Below the pieces are notes generated by a model. It did no database searches and was not told the origin of the DNA. It saw only the letters and a list, made by a program, of their open reading frames with translations. From Prorocentrum cordatum (Eukaryota > Sar > Dinophyceae > Prorocentrales > Prorocentraceae): a stretch of 64,000 bases of DNA. The stretch lies in NCBI GenBank assembly GCA_963575745.1, contig CAUYUJ010018044.1:62001-126000 (forward strand), read 5' to 3'. A program made the position numbers and the translations under genes. Positions 39,510-51,130 of the stretch are shown here, one piece after another (within the stretch, counting starts at the first letter, position 1; every line of letters starts with the position of its first letter).

Positions 39510-42500
39510 AGCGGTGAAATAATCGAAGTGAAGTATTTACGTAATGTATTTGCGTACGTATTGCACTCGCGTAGTGCAATTGCGTTGTTTTGTTTTTTAA
39601 ATAGATATATGTTTTGATGTAGTGTACTGACGTAGTGCAATTACGTCGTGTATGTACGCAATGTATTTGCGACGTGTATTTGCGTCGTGGATTCGCGTGT
39701 CGTAGTTTACGTAGTGCGTTTGCGTAGTCCTGGGGGCGCTGCTAAGCACCTCGATCGGGCGATGGGAACTGCCAGTGCTGGAGACGTCCGTGGTAGCGCT
39801 ACTGCGCCAGGGACTGCGTCGTGCTCCCCTGCGCAATGCCGCGCCGCACTGGGACGTGGCAAGGAACGCGCCACGTAGTGTATTTGCGCCGTGTAGGTAC
39901 GTTGTGTTTGTATGTGGTGTTTGCTTTTTTTTGGTGCGTAGTATTTGCGTAGTGGTTTTACGAAGTGTGCTCACGTAGTGTAATTGCGCTGTGTGCTTGC
40001 GCAATCTACTTACGTAGTGTATTAACCAAATGTATTTGCATAGTGTATTTACGTATAATGTATGTACGTAATATTTATGCGTAATGTGTTATCGTTATGT
40101 ATATGCGCAACCATTTTTGCGTAAGTTATTTACGTAGTGTATTTACGGAAAACATATGCGCAATACTTGTTACGTAGTGTATTTACGTAGTGTACTTCCG
40201 TCGTGTATTTACGTAGTGAGGTTACGTACTGTATTTACGTACTGCATTTGCGTTGTGTGCGTGCGTAGTGTATTCGCGTATCGTAGTTTGTGTAGTACGC
40301 TTGCGTAGTCCTGGGGGCGCTGCGAAGCACCAGGCGATGGGCAATGGCAATGCTGGAGACGTCCGTGGTGACGCTACTGTGTCGGGTGCTGCGTCGTGCT
40401 CCCTGCGCTGTGCCGCGCCGCACTGGGACGTGCCAGGGAACCCGCCAGGCAGTGTAGTTGCGTAGTGTAATTATGTCGTGTATTTACGTTGTGTTTTTAT
40501 GTGGGGCTTTTGCGCCGTGTACTTGCGTAGTGTTTTTACGTAGTGTATTTACGTAGTGTGCTTGCGCAGTGTATGTACGTAGTCTATCAACGTAGTGTAT
40601 ATGCGTAGTGTATTCGCGTATTGTGCGTCCGTATTTATGTAGTGTAGTTGTGTAGTGTACTGGCCAAGTGTACTTGCCGAGTGTACTTGCGTAGTGTATT
40701 TACGTAACATATTTACGCAGTGTGTGGACGAATTGGATTTGCGTAGTGTACTTGCGTAGTCTACTCGCGTATGGTACTTTACGTAATGCGTTTACGTCGT
40801 GCTTTCGCGCAGTGTGTTGGGCCAGCGTGTTGTGTTGTAGTGTGCTGGCGTGGAGCTCCTGCATGGTGTATTTGCGTAGTGTGTTCGCGTATGGTTTTAG
40901 CGTCGCCGGTTGGCGTGCATTGCTTGCGCGGGAAATTTGCGTAAAGCATTTCGCGGAATGCCTTGCGCCGCGTGGAGTGAACTTCCCGCGCGGTGTTGTC
41001 GCGCAATGTTTCGTCGGCCCGTAGGTTCGGGAAGGGACTCCAAACTGCGAGGCCTGGGGACGCCGCCGAACACCTCGATTGGGCGATGGGCAACGGCAGT
41101 GCTGGAGGTGCCCGCGGTGACGCTGCTGTGCCAGGGACTGCGTTGTGCTCCCCTGCGCTGTGCCGCGCCGCACTGGGACGTGGCAGGGAACGCGCCCCGT
41201 AATGTAGTTGCGTAGTGTAGCTGCGTCGGGTACTTCCGTAGTGCGTTGGCGAAACATGTTTTGCGTAGTGTATTTGCGTAGTGTCTTTGCGTAGTGCAGT
41301 TGCGTAGTGTGCTTGCGCAATATATTTACGTAGTCTATTCGCGTAGTGTTACGCGTACTGTATTCTTCAAAGTTTGCACGCAGGGCGTATTCACGTAGTG
41401 TATTTACGTAGTGTATGTACGCATTGTACTTACGTAAGCTGTATTTGCGTAATGTCTTTTCGGTGTGTGTTTGTGTAATGTATTTACGTCGTGTACTTAC
41501 GTGGTCTGTTCACGTAGTGTATTTACGTAATGCATTTACGCAGTGTGTGGACGAATTGGATTTGCGTAGTGTGCTTGCGTAGTCTACTCGCGCATGGTAC
41601 TTTACGTAGTGCGTTTACGTCGTGCTTTCGCGTAGTGTGTTGGGCCAGCGTGTTGTGTTGTAGTGTGCTGGCGTGGAGCTCCTGCATGGTGTATTTGCGT
41701 AGTGTGTTCGCGTATGATGTAAACGTCGCCGGTTGGCGTGCAATGCTTGCGCGGGAAACTTGGGTAGTGCACTTCGCGGAAAGCCTCGCGCCGCGTGGAG
41801 CGAACTTTCCGCGTGGTGTTATCGCGTAACATTTCGTCGGCCCGCAAACTCTGGAAGGGATTCCGAACTGCGAGCTGCGTAATGTATTTCCGTAGTGTAG
41901 TTGCGTCGTGTATTTGCATCATGTATTTGCGTAGGTGTATGTACGTAGTGTACTTACGTGATGTATTTACGTAGCGTGTTTGCGTCGTGTGCTTGCGTCG
42001 TGTATTTGCGCAATGTACTTGCGTATAGTAGTTTACGTAGTGCGCTTGCGTAGTCCTGGGGGCGCTGCCGAGCACCTCGATCGGGCCATGGGCAATGGCA
42101 GTGCTGGAGACGTTCGTAATACTGCTACTGAGCTGGGGGCTGCGTCGTGCTCCCCTGCGCTGTGCCGCGCCGCATTGGGACGTGACAGGGAACGCGCCAC
42201 GAAGAGTATTTGCGTAGTGGATTTGCGTCGTGTATTTACGTTGTGTTTTTGCGAAGTGTTTTTGCGTAGTGTATTTGCGTAGTGATTTACGTAGTGTACT
42301 TACATAGTGTGTTTGCGCAGTCTATGTACTTACTGTATTTACGTAATGCATTTACGTAGTGTACTTGCGTAGTGCACTTGCGCAATGTATTTACGTAGTG
42401 TATTCACGCCGTGTATTTACGCAGTGTATTTGCGTGGTGTATTTATGTAGTGTACTTGCCTAGTGTACGTGCGCGTAGTGTATTTGCGTAGTGTATTTAC

Positions 42501-43350
42501 GTGGTATATTTACGTAATGTATGTACGTAATGTATTCGCGTAATGTACTAACATAATGTATCCGCGTATGGTAATATATGTAGTGCGTTTGTGAAGCGTT
42601 TTCGCGTAGTGTGTTGGGCCAACGTGTTGTGCTGGTGTAGTGTGTTGGCGTAGAGCTCCTGCGTGGTGTATTTGTGTAAGGTTTTCACGTATGGTGTTAG
42701 CGTCGCCGCTTGCCGTGCAATGCTTGCGCGGGGAACTTGCGTAATGCATTTCGCGGAATGCCTCGCGCCGCGTGGACTGAGCTTTCCGCGTGATGTTGTC
42801 GCGTAGTTTTTCGTCGACCCGCAAAGTCTGTAAGAGATTCAGAACTGCAAGGCCTCTACGTAGTGTATTTCCGTAGTGTATTTGCGTCGTGTATTTGTGC
42901 AGTCTACTCGCAATATCGTAGTTTACGTAGTGCGTTTGCGTAGTCCTGGGGACGCTGCCGGGCACCTCGATAGGGCCATGGGCAGTGGCAGTGCTGGAGA
43001 CGTCCGTGGTGACGCTACTGTGCCGGGGGCTGCGTCGTGCTCCCCTGCGCTGTGCCGCGCCGCACTTTGACGTGAAAGGGAACGCGCTTTGTAGTGTATT
43101 TGCGTAGTGTAGTTGCGTCGTGTATTTACGTCGTGCTTTCGCGTAATGTTTCTGCGTAGTGTCTGCTTCACGTTGGAGCGTCGTGCTGGTGTAGCATTAT
43201 CTACGTCGTGTACCTACGTAGTGCATTTACGTAGTGTATCTACGTGGTGTATCTACGTGGTCTAGGCAGATGTGTATCTACCTAGCGTATTTACGTAGTG
43301 TAATTACGTCGTGTGTTTACGTAGTGCCTATTTCACGTTTAAGCGTGTTT
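39510..43350 (+). repeat. 3.8-kb array of 13-bp GTGTATTTRCGTA units with embedded modules
   Basis: Diverged 13-bp units rich in TACGTA and GCGTAGTG run through the whole interval. Two larger modules are embedded. Module 1, about 150 bp (CCTGGGGGCGCTG ... GCCGCGCCGCACTGGGACGT), occurs at about 39727, 40304, 41050, 42053 and 42944. Module 2, about 330 bp (GTGTTGGGCCAGCGTGTTG ... CGCGCCGCGTGGAGTGAACT), occurs at about 40723, 41543 and 42580. Open frames are short and repeat-derived. Confidence 0.9.
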
Positions 43351-43384
43351 TATTTCACGGTTAAACCTTGCATTCCACGCTTAA

Positions 43385-43665
43385 GCACAACCACTCCTGG
43401 AAAAGGTCCGAGGGGGGGGTCCTGGGGGCGGTCTCAGGGGGTCCTGGGGGGTGTTCTGGGTCAGAATACCATCCTGCCCTGGGGGGTCCTGGACACCGAA
43501 CAAAAACCCAAGACAGTCCAAGAGGCCCCCAAGACGGTCCAAAAGGGCCCCGAACCCCCGAACAATGGGTCCAAGACAAGCCTCCTGACAGCCCAAGCGG
43601 CTTTCAAAGAAGCTCGAAGAGACATCCAAGAGCACACTAATCAAGAGGGCCCCAACAGGCAAACT
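43385..43665 (+). repeat. G-run cluster and CAAGANGGCC patch
   Basis: GGTCCTGGGGG-type units at 43400-43490, then CCAAGAGGCCCC-type units at 43510-43650, ending in AACTGATTTTCTTTGGGG, which resembles the spacer found near 45290. Confidence 0.75.
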
Positions 43666-43679
43666 TAACTGATTTTCTT

Positions 43680-44295
43680 TGGGGTTTCACGCGCCAGTGT
43701 CAATGAAGACGACTCCGTCTTCTGGCGTCGCTCACGTGGCTTCCAAGCACGAAGCAACCAAGGAGGCCACCGGATGGCGCAGACCCGCGCAGGCGCAGAA
43801 CCCCCGTGACTCCGGGGGGCTGCGGGGCAAACGGGTACCGATATACCGCTACGGTCGGGAACCATTGGATCACGTGCCGCGGCGGCGGCCCCAGCGACAC
43901 GCTGGGCCCTGCAAGAGGATAGCGTGTCGCTCGGAAAAGGCTCGGGACGATGAAGGGTAAGAGGATAGCGCGTCGCGCCGAAGCGTGATGGGCCAGAACG
44001 GGCGGTGCGACAAGCTATTAAAAAATGTCCGACCGTGTGCTCCACAGGCCTTCTTCCTGGGGTGCATTCTGACGAAGATCTCGAGGCGAACCCAGTCGTG
44101 GCGACGGAAGAACCCAGACCCAGACCCCCGACGTCATGATCTGTCATGACGTCGACCTCTCGGAAGTCCGACCCCATTCCCCGAGACGAGTTTCTCATCC
44201 GGAGTCCTTCCTTGACGGTCCTGGGGCCCAAGAAAGGGGCCCCCAGAGGCCGAACATAGCGAAAACCCTCCCGCCGCAGTGTCTTCACGTCGCGC
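43680..44295. other. Unassigned region; right part repeated inverted at 46.4 kb
   Basis: No confident gene. About 44160-44290 is a diverged inverted copy of about 46440-46560, anchored on GGCCCCCAGAGGCC here and GGCCTCTGGGGGCC there. The minus-strand frame across it is probably repeat-derived. Confidence 0.35.
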
Positions 44296-44590
44296 GAGGG
44301 GGTCCTGGGCTTGCACGGACCTCCGTCGCCGGAGCCCCGCGGCTGTGGCCGCCTTCCTCCGGCGGGGGCCGCGCCCCTGGCCAGCCCGCGGCATGCCCCC
44401 CCCCCCGCCCCCTCCGCGGATGCGGGGAGCGGGACCTCCCTGGCCCGGCCCCGCCCGCGGCGCCGCGGGGCCCCTCCGCGGTTGGGAAGGGGGGCGTCCT
44501 ATTCGGTGCCCCGCCCGCGGCCCGGGCCGCAGTTGGCCATCGGCGGCGCGCACCAGGGGGGAAGGGGAAGGGGGGAAGGCTTTTGAGAAA
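44296..44590. other. Very GC-rich stretch, no gene called
   Basis: CCCGCGGCCCGGG-type sequence with a C run at 44395-44406. Open frames on several phases are compositional. Confidence 0.5.
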
Positions 44591-44710
44591 CACCCCCCGC
44601 TTCTTGGGAGGCGCCGGCCCTGCATCTGCCGAGAAGGCCCGCGCCTTCTGAGAAACAAGGGTGCGTCTAAGAGGCCTTCCCCCTTCCCGCTACCCCCCTC
44701 TGCGCGTGGC

Positions 44711-44762
44711 CGATGGCCAGTCGGCCAGTCGGCCAGTCGGGGAGTCGGCCAGTCGGCCAGGG
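44711..44762 (+). repeat. 8-bp tandem repeat TCGGCCAG
   Basis: About six copies, one with GGGGAG in place of GGCCAG. Confidence 0.95.
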
Positions 44763-44839
44763 ACTGTGGGGGAGTCCGATAGTTAATCCTGGCGCCCCAC
44801 AAATTTTCCAAATGACCCGGGGGGCCGCCCAGTGCTCCG

Positions 44840-45190
44840 TGATGACCTGAGATGGCCTCGATACGACGAAGCCAAGGCTCGGCGTCGAGCGAGGGGGGAA
44901 AGCGACGAAAAGGACAAAACCTTCTCAGAAAGCGGCGGGACTTCTCCGAGGCCCTCGCGGCTTCTGATAGGTTCTCTGCATCTTCTCAGAAGGCTTCGGA
45001 CATTTCTCATAAGGCTGGGACTTCCGAGCCTTCTGAGAAGGCCCACCCGTTCTCACTTCCCCCAAAGGCAAAATCGGGTGGGGATGAAGCGAGAATGTTT
45101 GAGATCTGGGGGTTCTGGAAGATGTCTCGGGCGCCGCGGCCTTCTCAGAGCGCTCTGGAACGCTCCGGGAGCGTTCTGGAAGGCTCGAGA
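44840..45190. repeat. Cluster of TTCTSAGAA palindromes
   Basis: CCTTCTCAGAAAGC (about 44920), TTCTCAGAAGGC (about 44983), GCCTTCTGAGAAGGC (about 45030) and GCCTTCTCAGAGC (about 45140), with relatives near 44580 and 44640. Short palindromes in otherwise mixed DNA. Confidence 0.5.
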
Positions 45191-45194
45191 CGGT

Positions 45195-45440
45195 CCTAGC
45201 CCCGCCCGACTCGAGACGGTCCAACGGGGCCCAAGACGGCCAAAGAGGCCCTCGAGATGGCCTTCCAGAGGGCACCAGGAAGCTAACAACACTGATTTTC
45301 CATTGACTGCAAATTCTCGAGCTTCTCGACGGTCCAAGACGGCCCCAAAGGTCGGACATATCGCCCCAAGACGACCCGTGAGGCCCCAACGAGGGCCCCA
45401 AGACGGCCAAGAGTGGTACAAGACGGGAGGCAGATAACAA
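45195..45440 (+). repeat. CAAGANGGCC minisatellite patch
   Basis: Units of the GGCCCCAAGACGGCC type, interrupted at 45285-45330 by an AT-richer spacer (CACTGATTTTCCATTGAC). Confidence 0.8.
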
Positions 45441-45900
45441 TCCCTTAAGCGTCGCCGATGCGTCGAGTAGTAGGCCCATGTGGAAGCCATAACCAACCCT
45501 ACAACGCACGAGCCAGCAAGCCCTTTAGAAGCCGGTCGATAAGCCTATGATGAGCGGCCTCCGGGTAGGCTGTGCATAGGCCAGTGCCAGGCCTATCCTA
45601 GCCAGCCCCATACGCAACACGCAACCCGTGGCCTTTGGACACGCAGGCCAACACGTATATTGAAAACGTACGTTTGGTGCGACACGTTCGCCAAAACGTG
45701 GGCCAACACGTTGAGCCAACACTAACACGCAGCGTGTTACAACGGACGTTTTGAGCACGGTTCGTGTTGCGTATCAAAGCGGGCGTATCGAGGCAGCTAG
45801 AAGGCCCATCGATGAGTCCGGATCGGTGATTGTTTTTGTTGGGGGGAAAGGGGGTGGCAGGGCCCGCCGTGTAGTAGCAGAGCTCAGGCCCCCCCGTCTC
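45441..45900. other. Unassigned spacer
   Basis: Contains short CAACACGTN repetition (about 45648-45760: GCCAACACGT, CGCCAAAACGTGGGCCAACA). No gene seen. Confidence 0.4.
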
Positions 45901-46125
45901 GCTGCTCCTTCGCCTCCTCCTCCTCCATGCTCAATGCTCCTCCTCGTCCTCGTCGTCGTCCTCGTCGTCGTCCTCCTCCTCCTCCTCCTGCTTTCTTCCT
46001 CCTCCTCCTCCTCCTCCTCCTTCTCCTCCTCTCTCTCCATCCTCCTCAAGCTCCCTCCTCTATGCTCCCTCCCTCCCTCCTCCTGCTCCCTCCCTCCTCC
46101 GCTTCCTCTTGCTCCTTATAGGTGC
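45901..46125 (+). repeat. (CTC)n microsatellite
   Basis: CTCCTCCTC, CTCGTCGTC and CCCTCCCT runs. Confidence 0.95.
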
Positions 46126-47006
46126 CTCGAGATTCGTGGAGGCCTCGGACTGCGGGGCGGGGGGGGGGGAGAGGGGGGAAGGGCTGCCTGCGTGGCTGGG
46201 CAACGGCGGTGGCAGCTCGAGATTCCGCTTCTGAGCCTCGAGCCACGAGCGCGCGCCGGTCTTCTCACGCGGAGGTTTAATTCGATGTTTTGTTGTTGGT
46301 TAGCCGCCGAGAACCACTGCCCGCCTCGCAGTGTGTCCGTGACCAGCAACTCGGGTCTGGAAGTTGGTGTTGCCCTTGGGCCTTGGGATAGAGAGTCTAT
46401 CCTGACGTGCAAAAGTCAAACCCACACCTCCGACGTCATATTTGTTTTTCACAGACGGTGGTTCTTCCTCAATTTAGGCCTCTGGGGGCCTTTCTCGGGC
46501 CCCGCGAAGGTCAAACAACTATCCCGAAGGAGGACCGACTCTGGGAAAAGGGGTCGGGACTCCCGGCGGCGCCGTACTGAGACACACATACGATGCCGAG
46601 GGTCTGGGAGTGTGGCAATGCAGCGACGCCCTTACCATGCGCAACGGCTGCCCTTGCGCCTCTGGCGTTCTCCAGCGCCGAAGAGTGATCTGCCGGCCAC
46701 GAGATGCAATCTGGGGTGACATTCGCGCTGGGAGAAAAAGCTCGTCGTCGCATCCGCCCGAGCCGAGCAGGCGACTGCAGCAACCGAGCGCCCACGAGAA
46801 AAGTCTTGTGTTTTTTGCGACCTGCCTGGGTGCCTTTACGCCAACAAAGGGGTATGCAACGACGATTTCACTAGCGACCGCGCGAGCGGCAACCATGCGG
46901 CTCCGGCGGTCCCTGTCCCCAATGTTTTGGACGCCCGAAACGGGTACGAAGAACATGGGCACGATACCCAACAACGAATGTTGTCCAAAACCGACGGCGG
47001 CCGCTG
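46126..47006. other. Unassigned; contains inverted relative of 44.16-44.29 kb
   Basis: No confident gene. The plus frame over 46260-46720 is mixed in composition, but its part 46440-46560 aligns as a diverged inverted copy of 44160-44290, so the openness is probably inherited from a repeat. Confidence 0.3.
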
Positions 47007-47381
47007 TTGGGCAGGCGGCCTTCTTTCCCAAGTGAACTACGACCGTGGCGACGACGACAACGACCCCTGTTCAGAATGAACCAGGAGTGCTGTTGGACTT
47101 TGTACCTACTGTTTCCGTACCTGTTTCGATCGCCCCGACATGTGAAATTCCGAGCCATTCCGCTGCGCATCCTCCCAGCATCTTTGCCAATAGTGCTAGC
47201 GCGTCATGCCGACTTACAAATTTTAAACCGAGCGCCCCGAGATGTTCCCACGTGGCTCTCGGAGCTGCTGAAAAGCAACATTCCGAAATATGAGCGACGA
47301 GAAGAAGCGGGTCTTACGCGAGATGGCATAGCGACCTTACGCCGCGGCTTACGCGCTCCGCGAGCGTGGCCCACCGCGTGA
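47007..47381 (+). CDS. Possible coding fragment, hypothetical
   Basis: Open plus-strand frame; the only ATG is internal (about 47076). The C-terminal part is protein-like (PTWLSELLKSNIPKYERREE) and not repeat-derived. It could be an exon or a decayed gene. No family recognised. Confidence 0.2.
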   Translation: MGRRPSFPSELRPWRRRQRPLFRMNQECCWTLYLLFPYLFRSPRHVKFRAIPLRILPASLPIVLARHADLQILNRAPRDVPTWLSELLKSNIPKYERREEAGLTRDGIATLRRGLRAPRAWPTA

Positions 47382-47539
47382 AGAAGGGGGCGCGCACGCG
47401 CGATCTCACGCGGGAAACCTACGCGCGAATGTCCGCGCAGCCGCCCCCGTTTGCTCCCGTCGCCCATTTGCGCCGGGAGGACCTGTACAGTCATCGTGCT
47501 GCCACATGGAACGCTGCCTCGGAGCTCTCGGGTGGGGGA

Positions 47540-47605
47540 GGAGGATCCTCCTCCTCCTCCTCCTCCTCCTCCTCCTCCTCCTCCTCCTCCTCCTCCTCCG
47601 CCCTC
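47540..47605 (+). repeat. (CTC)n microsatellite
   Basis: Near-perfect CTC run of about 60 bp. Confidence 0.95.
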
Positions 47606-48430
47606 CTCCGCCCTCCCAGGAGCAGGGCACGCGCAGGGCGTCCCAAGCAGGGCCCCTCCCACGGAAAACCTCAGGAGCACCTGAGGCAAGCAGGTAAAGA
47701 ATACGGAGCCCCTCACCAACAAAAAGGGTTCCTTCTTCAGCGCCCCGACTGTATTGGGGACGTGGGTGGGCCCGACGGGGCCATCGGGAAGCTGACGAGA
47801 CCCGATCTGAAACTGGACGCGCTCGCCCGCGGCAAGCATCCCACGAAAACGGGACCGTCAAAACCCAAGACGTTCTCGTCAAAAAGCGCAGGCGAACCCG
47901 ACGCCCGATAAACCCAAGGTGGGCCTTCCAAACCCCGGACGAGCGGGGGGGTCTGGCTCCGGACCTCTGCTTAACGCCACTGTTTGCAACAGCGCGTCCT
48001 GTGAGGGGGACCCCACCTGCCTGAAACAGGCGCCAAGAACAGCCAAGATCTACTCCATGGGGGGGGGGAGGGGGGGGGCGAGGGCGCGCGCAGATCGGCA
48101 AAACAATGAATAAGAAAACGACAGTAGCATGGCACCGCGAGGCCAAGCAGGCCAGCGGACAAGACTCGGAACAAACGTTCGACGCCAGGCGGCGGTCGGA
48201 AGGGGCGGACGTCAGGGTCTTGGGTCCCTCCAGGGCCCCAGTTCTGGCTGATCAGCACGTTCCTTCGAAACGCCGACCTCGTGAAAGTAGACCGATGTTT
48301 CGGCCACCACCCGCATGCTGAAACCAAGGTGCGACATGGACGTGTGATATCAGCTGCACATTCTTCCAGCCAGCCGTCCGCCCATGCGCGCGTAATTCGC
48401 TGGCCCAACGGGCCAGGGACGTGCTAAGGT
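47606..48430. other. Unassigned region
   Basis: Mixed GC-rich sequence with a G run at 48060-48076. Frames on both strands are open in places, but nothing is recognised. Confidence 0.3.
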
Positions 48431-48439
48431 CTCCGGCAA

Positions 48440-48830
48440 CTGATTCACGTCTCTATGTACGTACGTGTGTATGTATGGATGTGTGTATGTATGTATGCAT
48501 GCATGCATGCATGCATGTATGTATGTATGTATGTACGTATGTAACCATGTACGCCTGTCTGTGGGTTTTATGCATGCATGTGTGTATACATGTATGTTTA
48601 CATTCATGTGTATATGTATGTATACATGTACGCAGGTATGTGTATATGTATGTGTATGCACGCATATTTATGTAGACACGTATGTATGTATGTATGTATG
48701 TGTGTATGTATGTATGTGTATGTATGTATGTAGGTATGTATGTATGTATACGTGCGCATATGTATGCATGCATTTATGCATGTAGATATGTATGTATGTA
48801 TGTAGGTGTGTATGTATGTGTGTATGCATT

Positions 48831-48864
<34 letters not shown>

Positions 48865-49060
48865 TGTATGTATGTATGTATGTATGTATGTATGTATCTA
48901 TGTATAGGCATGCGTTCGTACATGTATACGTATGCATTTATGCATGTATGTCTGTGTGTACGAGCGTGTATGGTTGCTCGTAAGTATGTTTGTCTAATGT
49001 TATGCATGTGTGTATGCATGTTTGTGTGTGTAGGTATGTATGCAAGTTTGACTTCCACAT
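48440..49060. repeat. (TATG)n microsatellite, 0.6 kb
   Basis: Long imperfect TATG/TGTA tract; 48836-48899 is nearly perfect. Confidence 0.95.
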
Positions 49061-49076
49061 ACGCACGAACGAACAT

Positions 49077-49077
<1 letters not shown>

Positions 49078-49147
<70 letters not shown>
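49078..49147. repeat. (TA)n microsatellite
   Basis: Two TA runs separated by GCATATATG. Confidence 0.95.
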
Positions 49148-49229
49148 GGTTCTAGTTCGCGCGCGCGGGGCGGCCCCTGGGGGTCCGCTCAAGGATGCTG
49201 GAACTCCTGAGGACGATTTTTAGGGCCCG

Positions 49230-49271
49230 TAATATCGCTCCAGGATCGCTTAATATCGCTCCAGGATCGCC
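49230..49271 (+). repeat. 21-bp exact tandem duplication
   Basis: TAATATCGCTCCAGGATCGC repeated at 49230 and 49251. Confidence 0.95.
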
Positions 49272-49870
49272 CAAAGAGACCCTAAGCGAGCTAAAAGAGG
49301 GCCTATGAGTCCGCATCAGTGGGTGGCAGGCCTCACGATGGCCCGAACATAATGCCAAGATGCCTCAACCTTGCCCCACGTTAGTCCCAGACGAGCCCAA
49401 GAGGGCCTTCAGAGGCCCCTCGACAGGGCCCCAACAAGCACACATTCATACATGCCGATGAAAAAGCGAAGATGTTTAGCACTTGCGTCCAAGGCGGCAC
49501 GAGGGGCACCCAAGATCGCTCCAAGACGACCCAAGAAGATTCCAAGAGGGCCCCGAGATGCTCCCAAGATGCCCCTAAGAAGCCCCCAGAAAGCCCAAGA
49601 GGCCCTCAAGAGTCCCAGGAGGCCCCTGGAGCCCTCCAAGATGTCCCGGGGATGCCTCCAAGATGCCCCCCACGACGCCTCTAAGAGCTCCCAAAAGACT
49701 CCAGGAAGTGTCCTCGAGGCCCGAGAGGCCCCCCTCATTGGGGGCCCAAGACGCCCCCCCAAAAAGGCCTCCGAAGCTTCCAGGAGAGCCGCCCAAGAGG
49801 CCCCTTAAGAGGCCGAGACGTCCGCAAGAGGCACCAGGCAGCCGCGCGAATGCCTCCCAGGGGCCCCCGA
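49272..49870 (+). repeat. CAAGANGGCC minisatellite patch
   Basis: Dense units from 49270 to 49440 and 49490 to 49870, separated by a less repetitive spacer. Confidence 0.85.
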
Positions 49871-49871
49871 A

Positions 49872-50178
49872 AGGCTGAGCTTTCCAGGCAGAGATTTGAT
49901 CATCTCAGTCACATCAGTGCAGGAGGGAAAGAAAGTTGAGGTCTTCGACTCTGTTACAGGATCGACGAACAGTGAAGACGTGGAAGACGATCCGCACTCG
50001 ATTGACGAGGAAGGAGAAGTCGTGGAAGTCAGCATGCCAGGCGTTCGCCCCTGGGGCGGCAAAAAGCGCGGTGCCGCTGGGAGGCATTAACAACACACAG
50101 ACAAACGACAGCGGCGAGACAAGATGGGCCAGCGGAGTGAGCGAAGCGATCCGCCGCCCCACCTGGTACGGTGTGTGA
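49872..50178 (+). pseudogene. Decayed coding fragment with WASGVSEAI motif
   Basis: Frame 0 is open from about 49872 to TAA at 50088-50090 and encodes an acidic, non-repetitive segment (for example VQEGKKVEVFDSVTG and EDDPHSIDEEGEVVEV). Frame 1 is open to TGA at 50176-50178 and encodes NNTQTNDSGETRWASGVSEA then IRRPTWYGV. The two join naturally only with a frameshift between about 50045 and 50080, so it is probably a broken copy. The WASGVSEAI part matches 951-978. An intron boundary instead of a frameshift is possible. The family is not recognised; a retroelement polyprotein is a guess. Confidence 0.45.
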
Positions 50179-50199
50179 GATCCCCGCCGCATGGTCTGC

Positions 50200-51130
50200 A
50201 CGGATTCTTTCCCCTCAGCCCCTTGCCCACGCACCCCTCAGTACCAGTGCCCCTCCCTCAAAGCCCTGGTAACCCCTCCTGGGGTCCTGCCCTCGGCCTG
50301 CTTATTCCGCCAGCCCGGGGGCCCAGGCTGCGGTCGGGGCGCCTCCTTGCCACCACTTCCGTCCCAAAACGACGCCCCTGTCACGTGCTCGGCTTCCGAG
50401 CACCACCAGCCCTCTCAGACCCCTCTCCAGGGGCCTACTGGGCCTGTTTGGGGGGCCCCTCGGGGCTCTTCCTGGGCTGATCTTGACCCCCCTTCGGGCC
50501 GCCAACGGCGTCCCGGATACCTCTCCATCTCTCTTCGGATCTCACACACCAGAACCCCCCAACACGCAACAAACACATGGCAAAACACATGGGGATTCTA
50601 ACGACTCTGTCCTCATCGGGCTGTTCCTGGCGCCTCTCTTGGAGATCCCATGTATATCCGCGGGCTTCTGCGGCTATCTTGGAACATGCGGATGCTCTGC
50701 GCGGCCGCCCTGACTGCCTTTTGGGGCCCTCTGCGCCAGTCTGGGCTCCATGTTGGTGCTGTCGTGAACAGTCTGGGGCGCGCCCAGGGGGTCCCTGGAA
50801 GCCCTTGGGAGGCCCCAGAACTAAGTGGCAATGCCTTTTCTGCCTCCTCGGTGGCTGCTCTTGTGGCCCGTTTGTGCAGCTTTTCGGAGCCCTCTTCGGC
50901 AATTGTATGGCGTCTTCGCAAGCCCTCTGGGCCCATCTTCCGCCTCCCTTTTGCCCTCTGGGATTGTGTCGCGTTCTGGGAAACCCTCTGGGGCCATCTT
51001 GCACCCCCTCTCGCCCTCGGGGATCATTTCAATTGGCCTCCTGTTCCTCCACCCGCCCTCCCGAAGTCTCCACTTCCGCCCCTCAGAAATCCACGATCCA
51101 ACAACAAGGTGGGGCGGCGGTGTCTGCCCC
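50200..51130 (-). repeat. Degenerate CCCTCTGGG repeats (CAAGANGGCC in reverse orientation)
   Basis: GCCCTCTGGGCCCATCTT-type units, best seen at 50720-51060, are the reverse complement of the CAAGANGGCC patches elsewhere. The part 50200-50500 is C-rich and less regular. Confidence 0.55.

Noticed and set aside
39510-43350. CRISPR-like or origin iteron array
   Set aside because: Short repeats without fixed-length unique spacers, in eukaryotic-looking DNA. Not a CRISPR. An origin role is only speculative.
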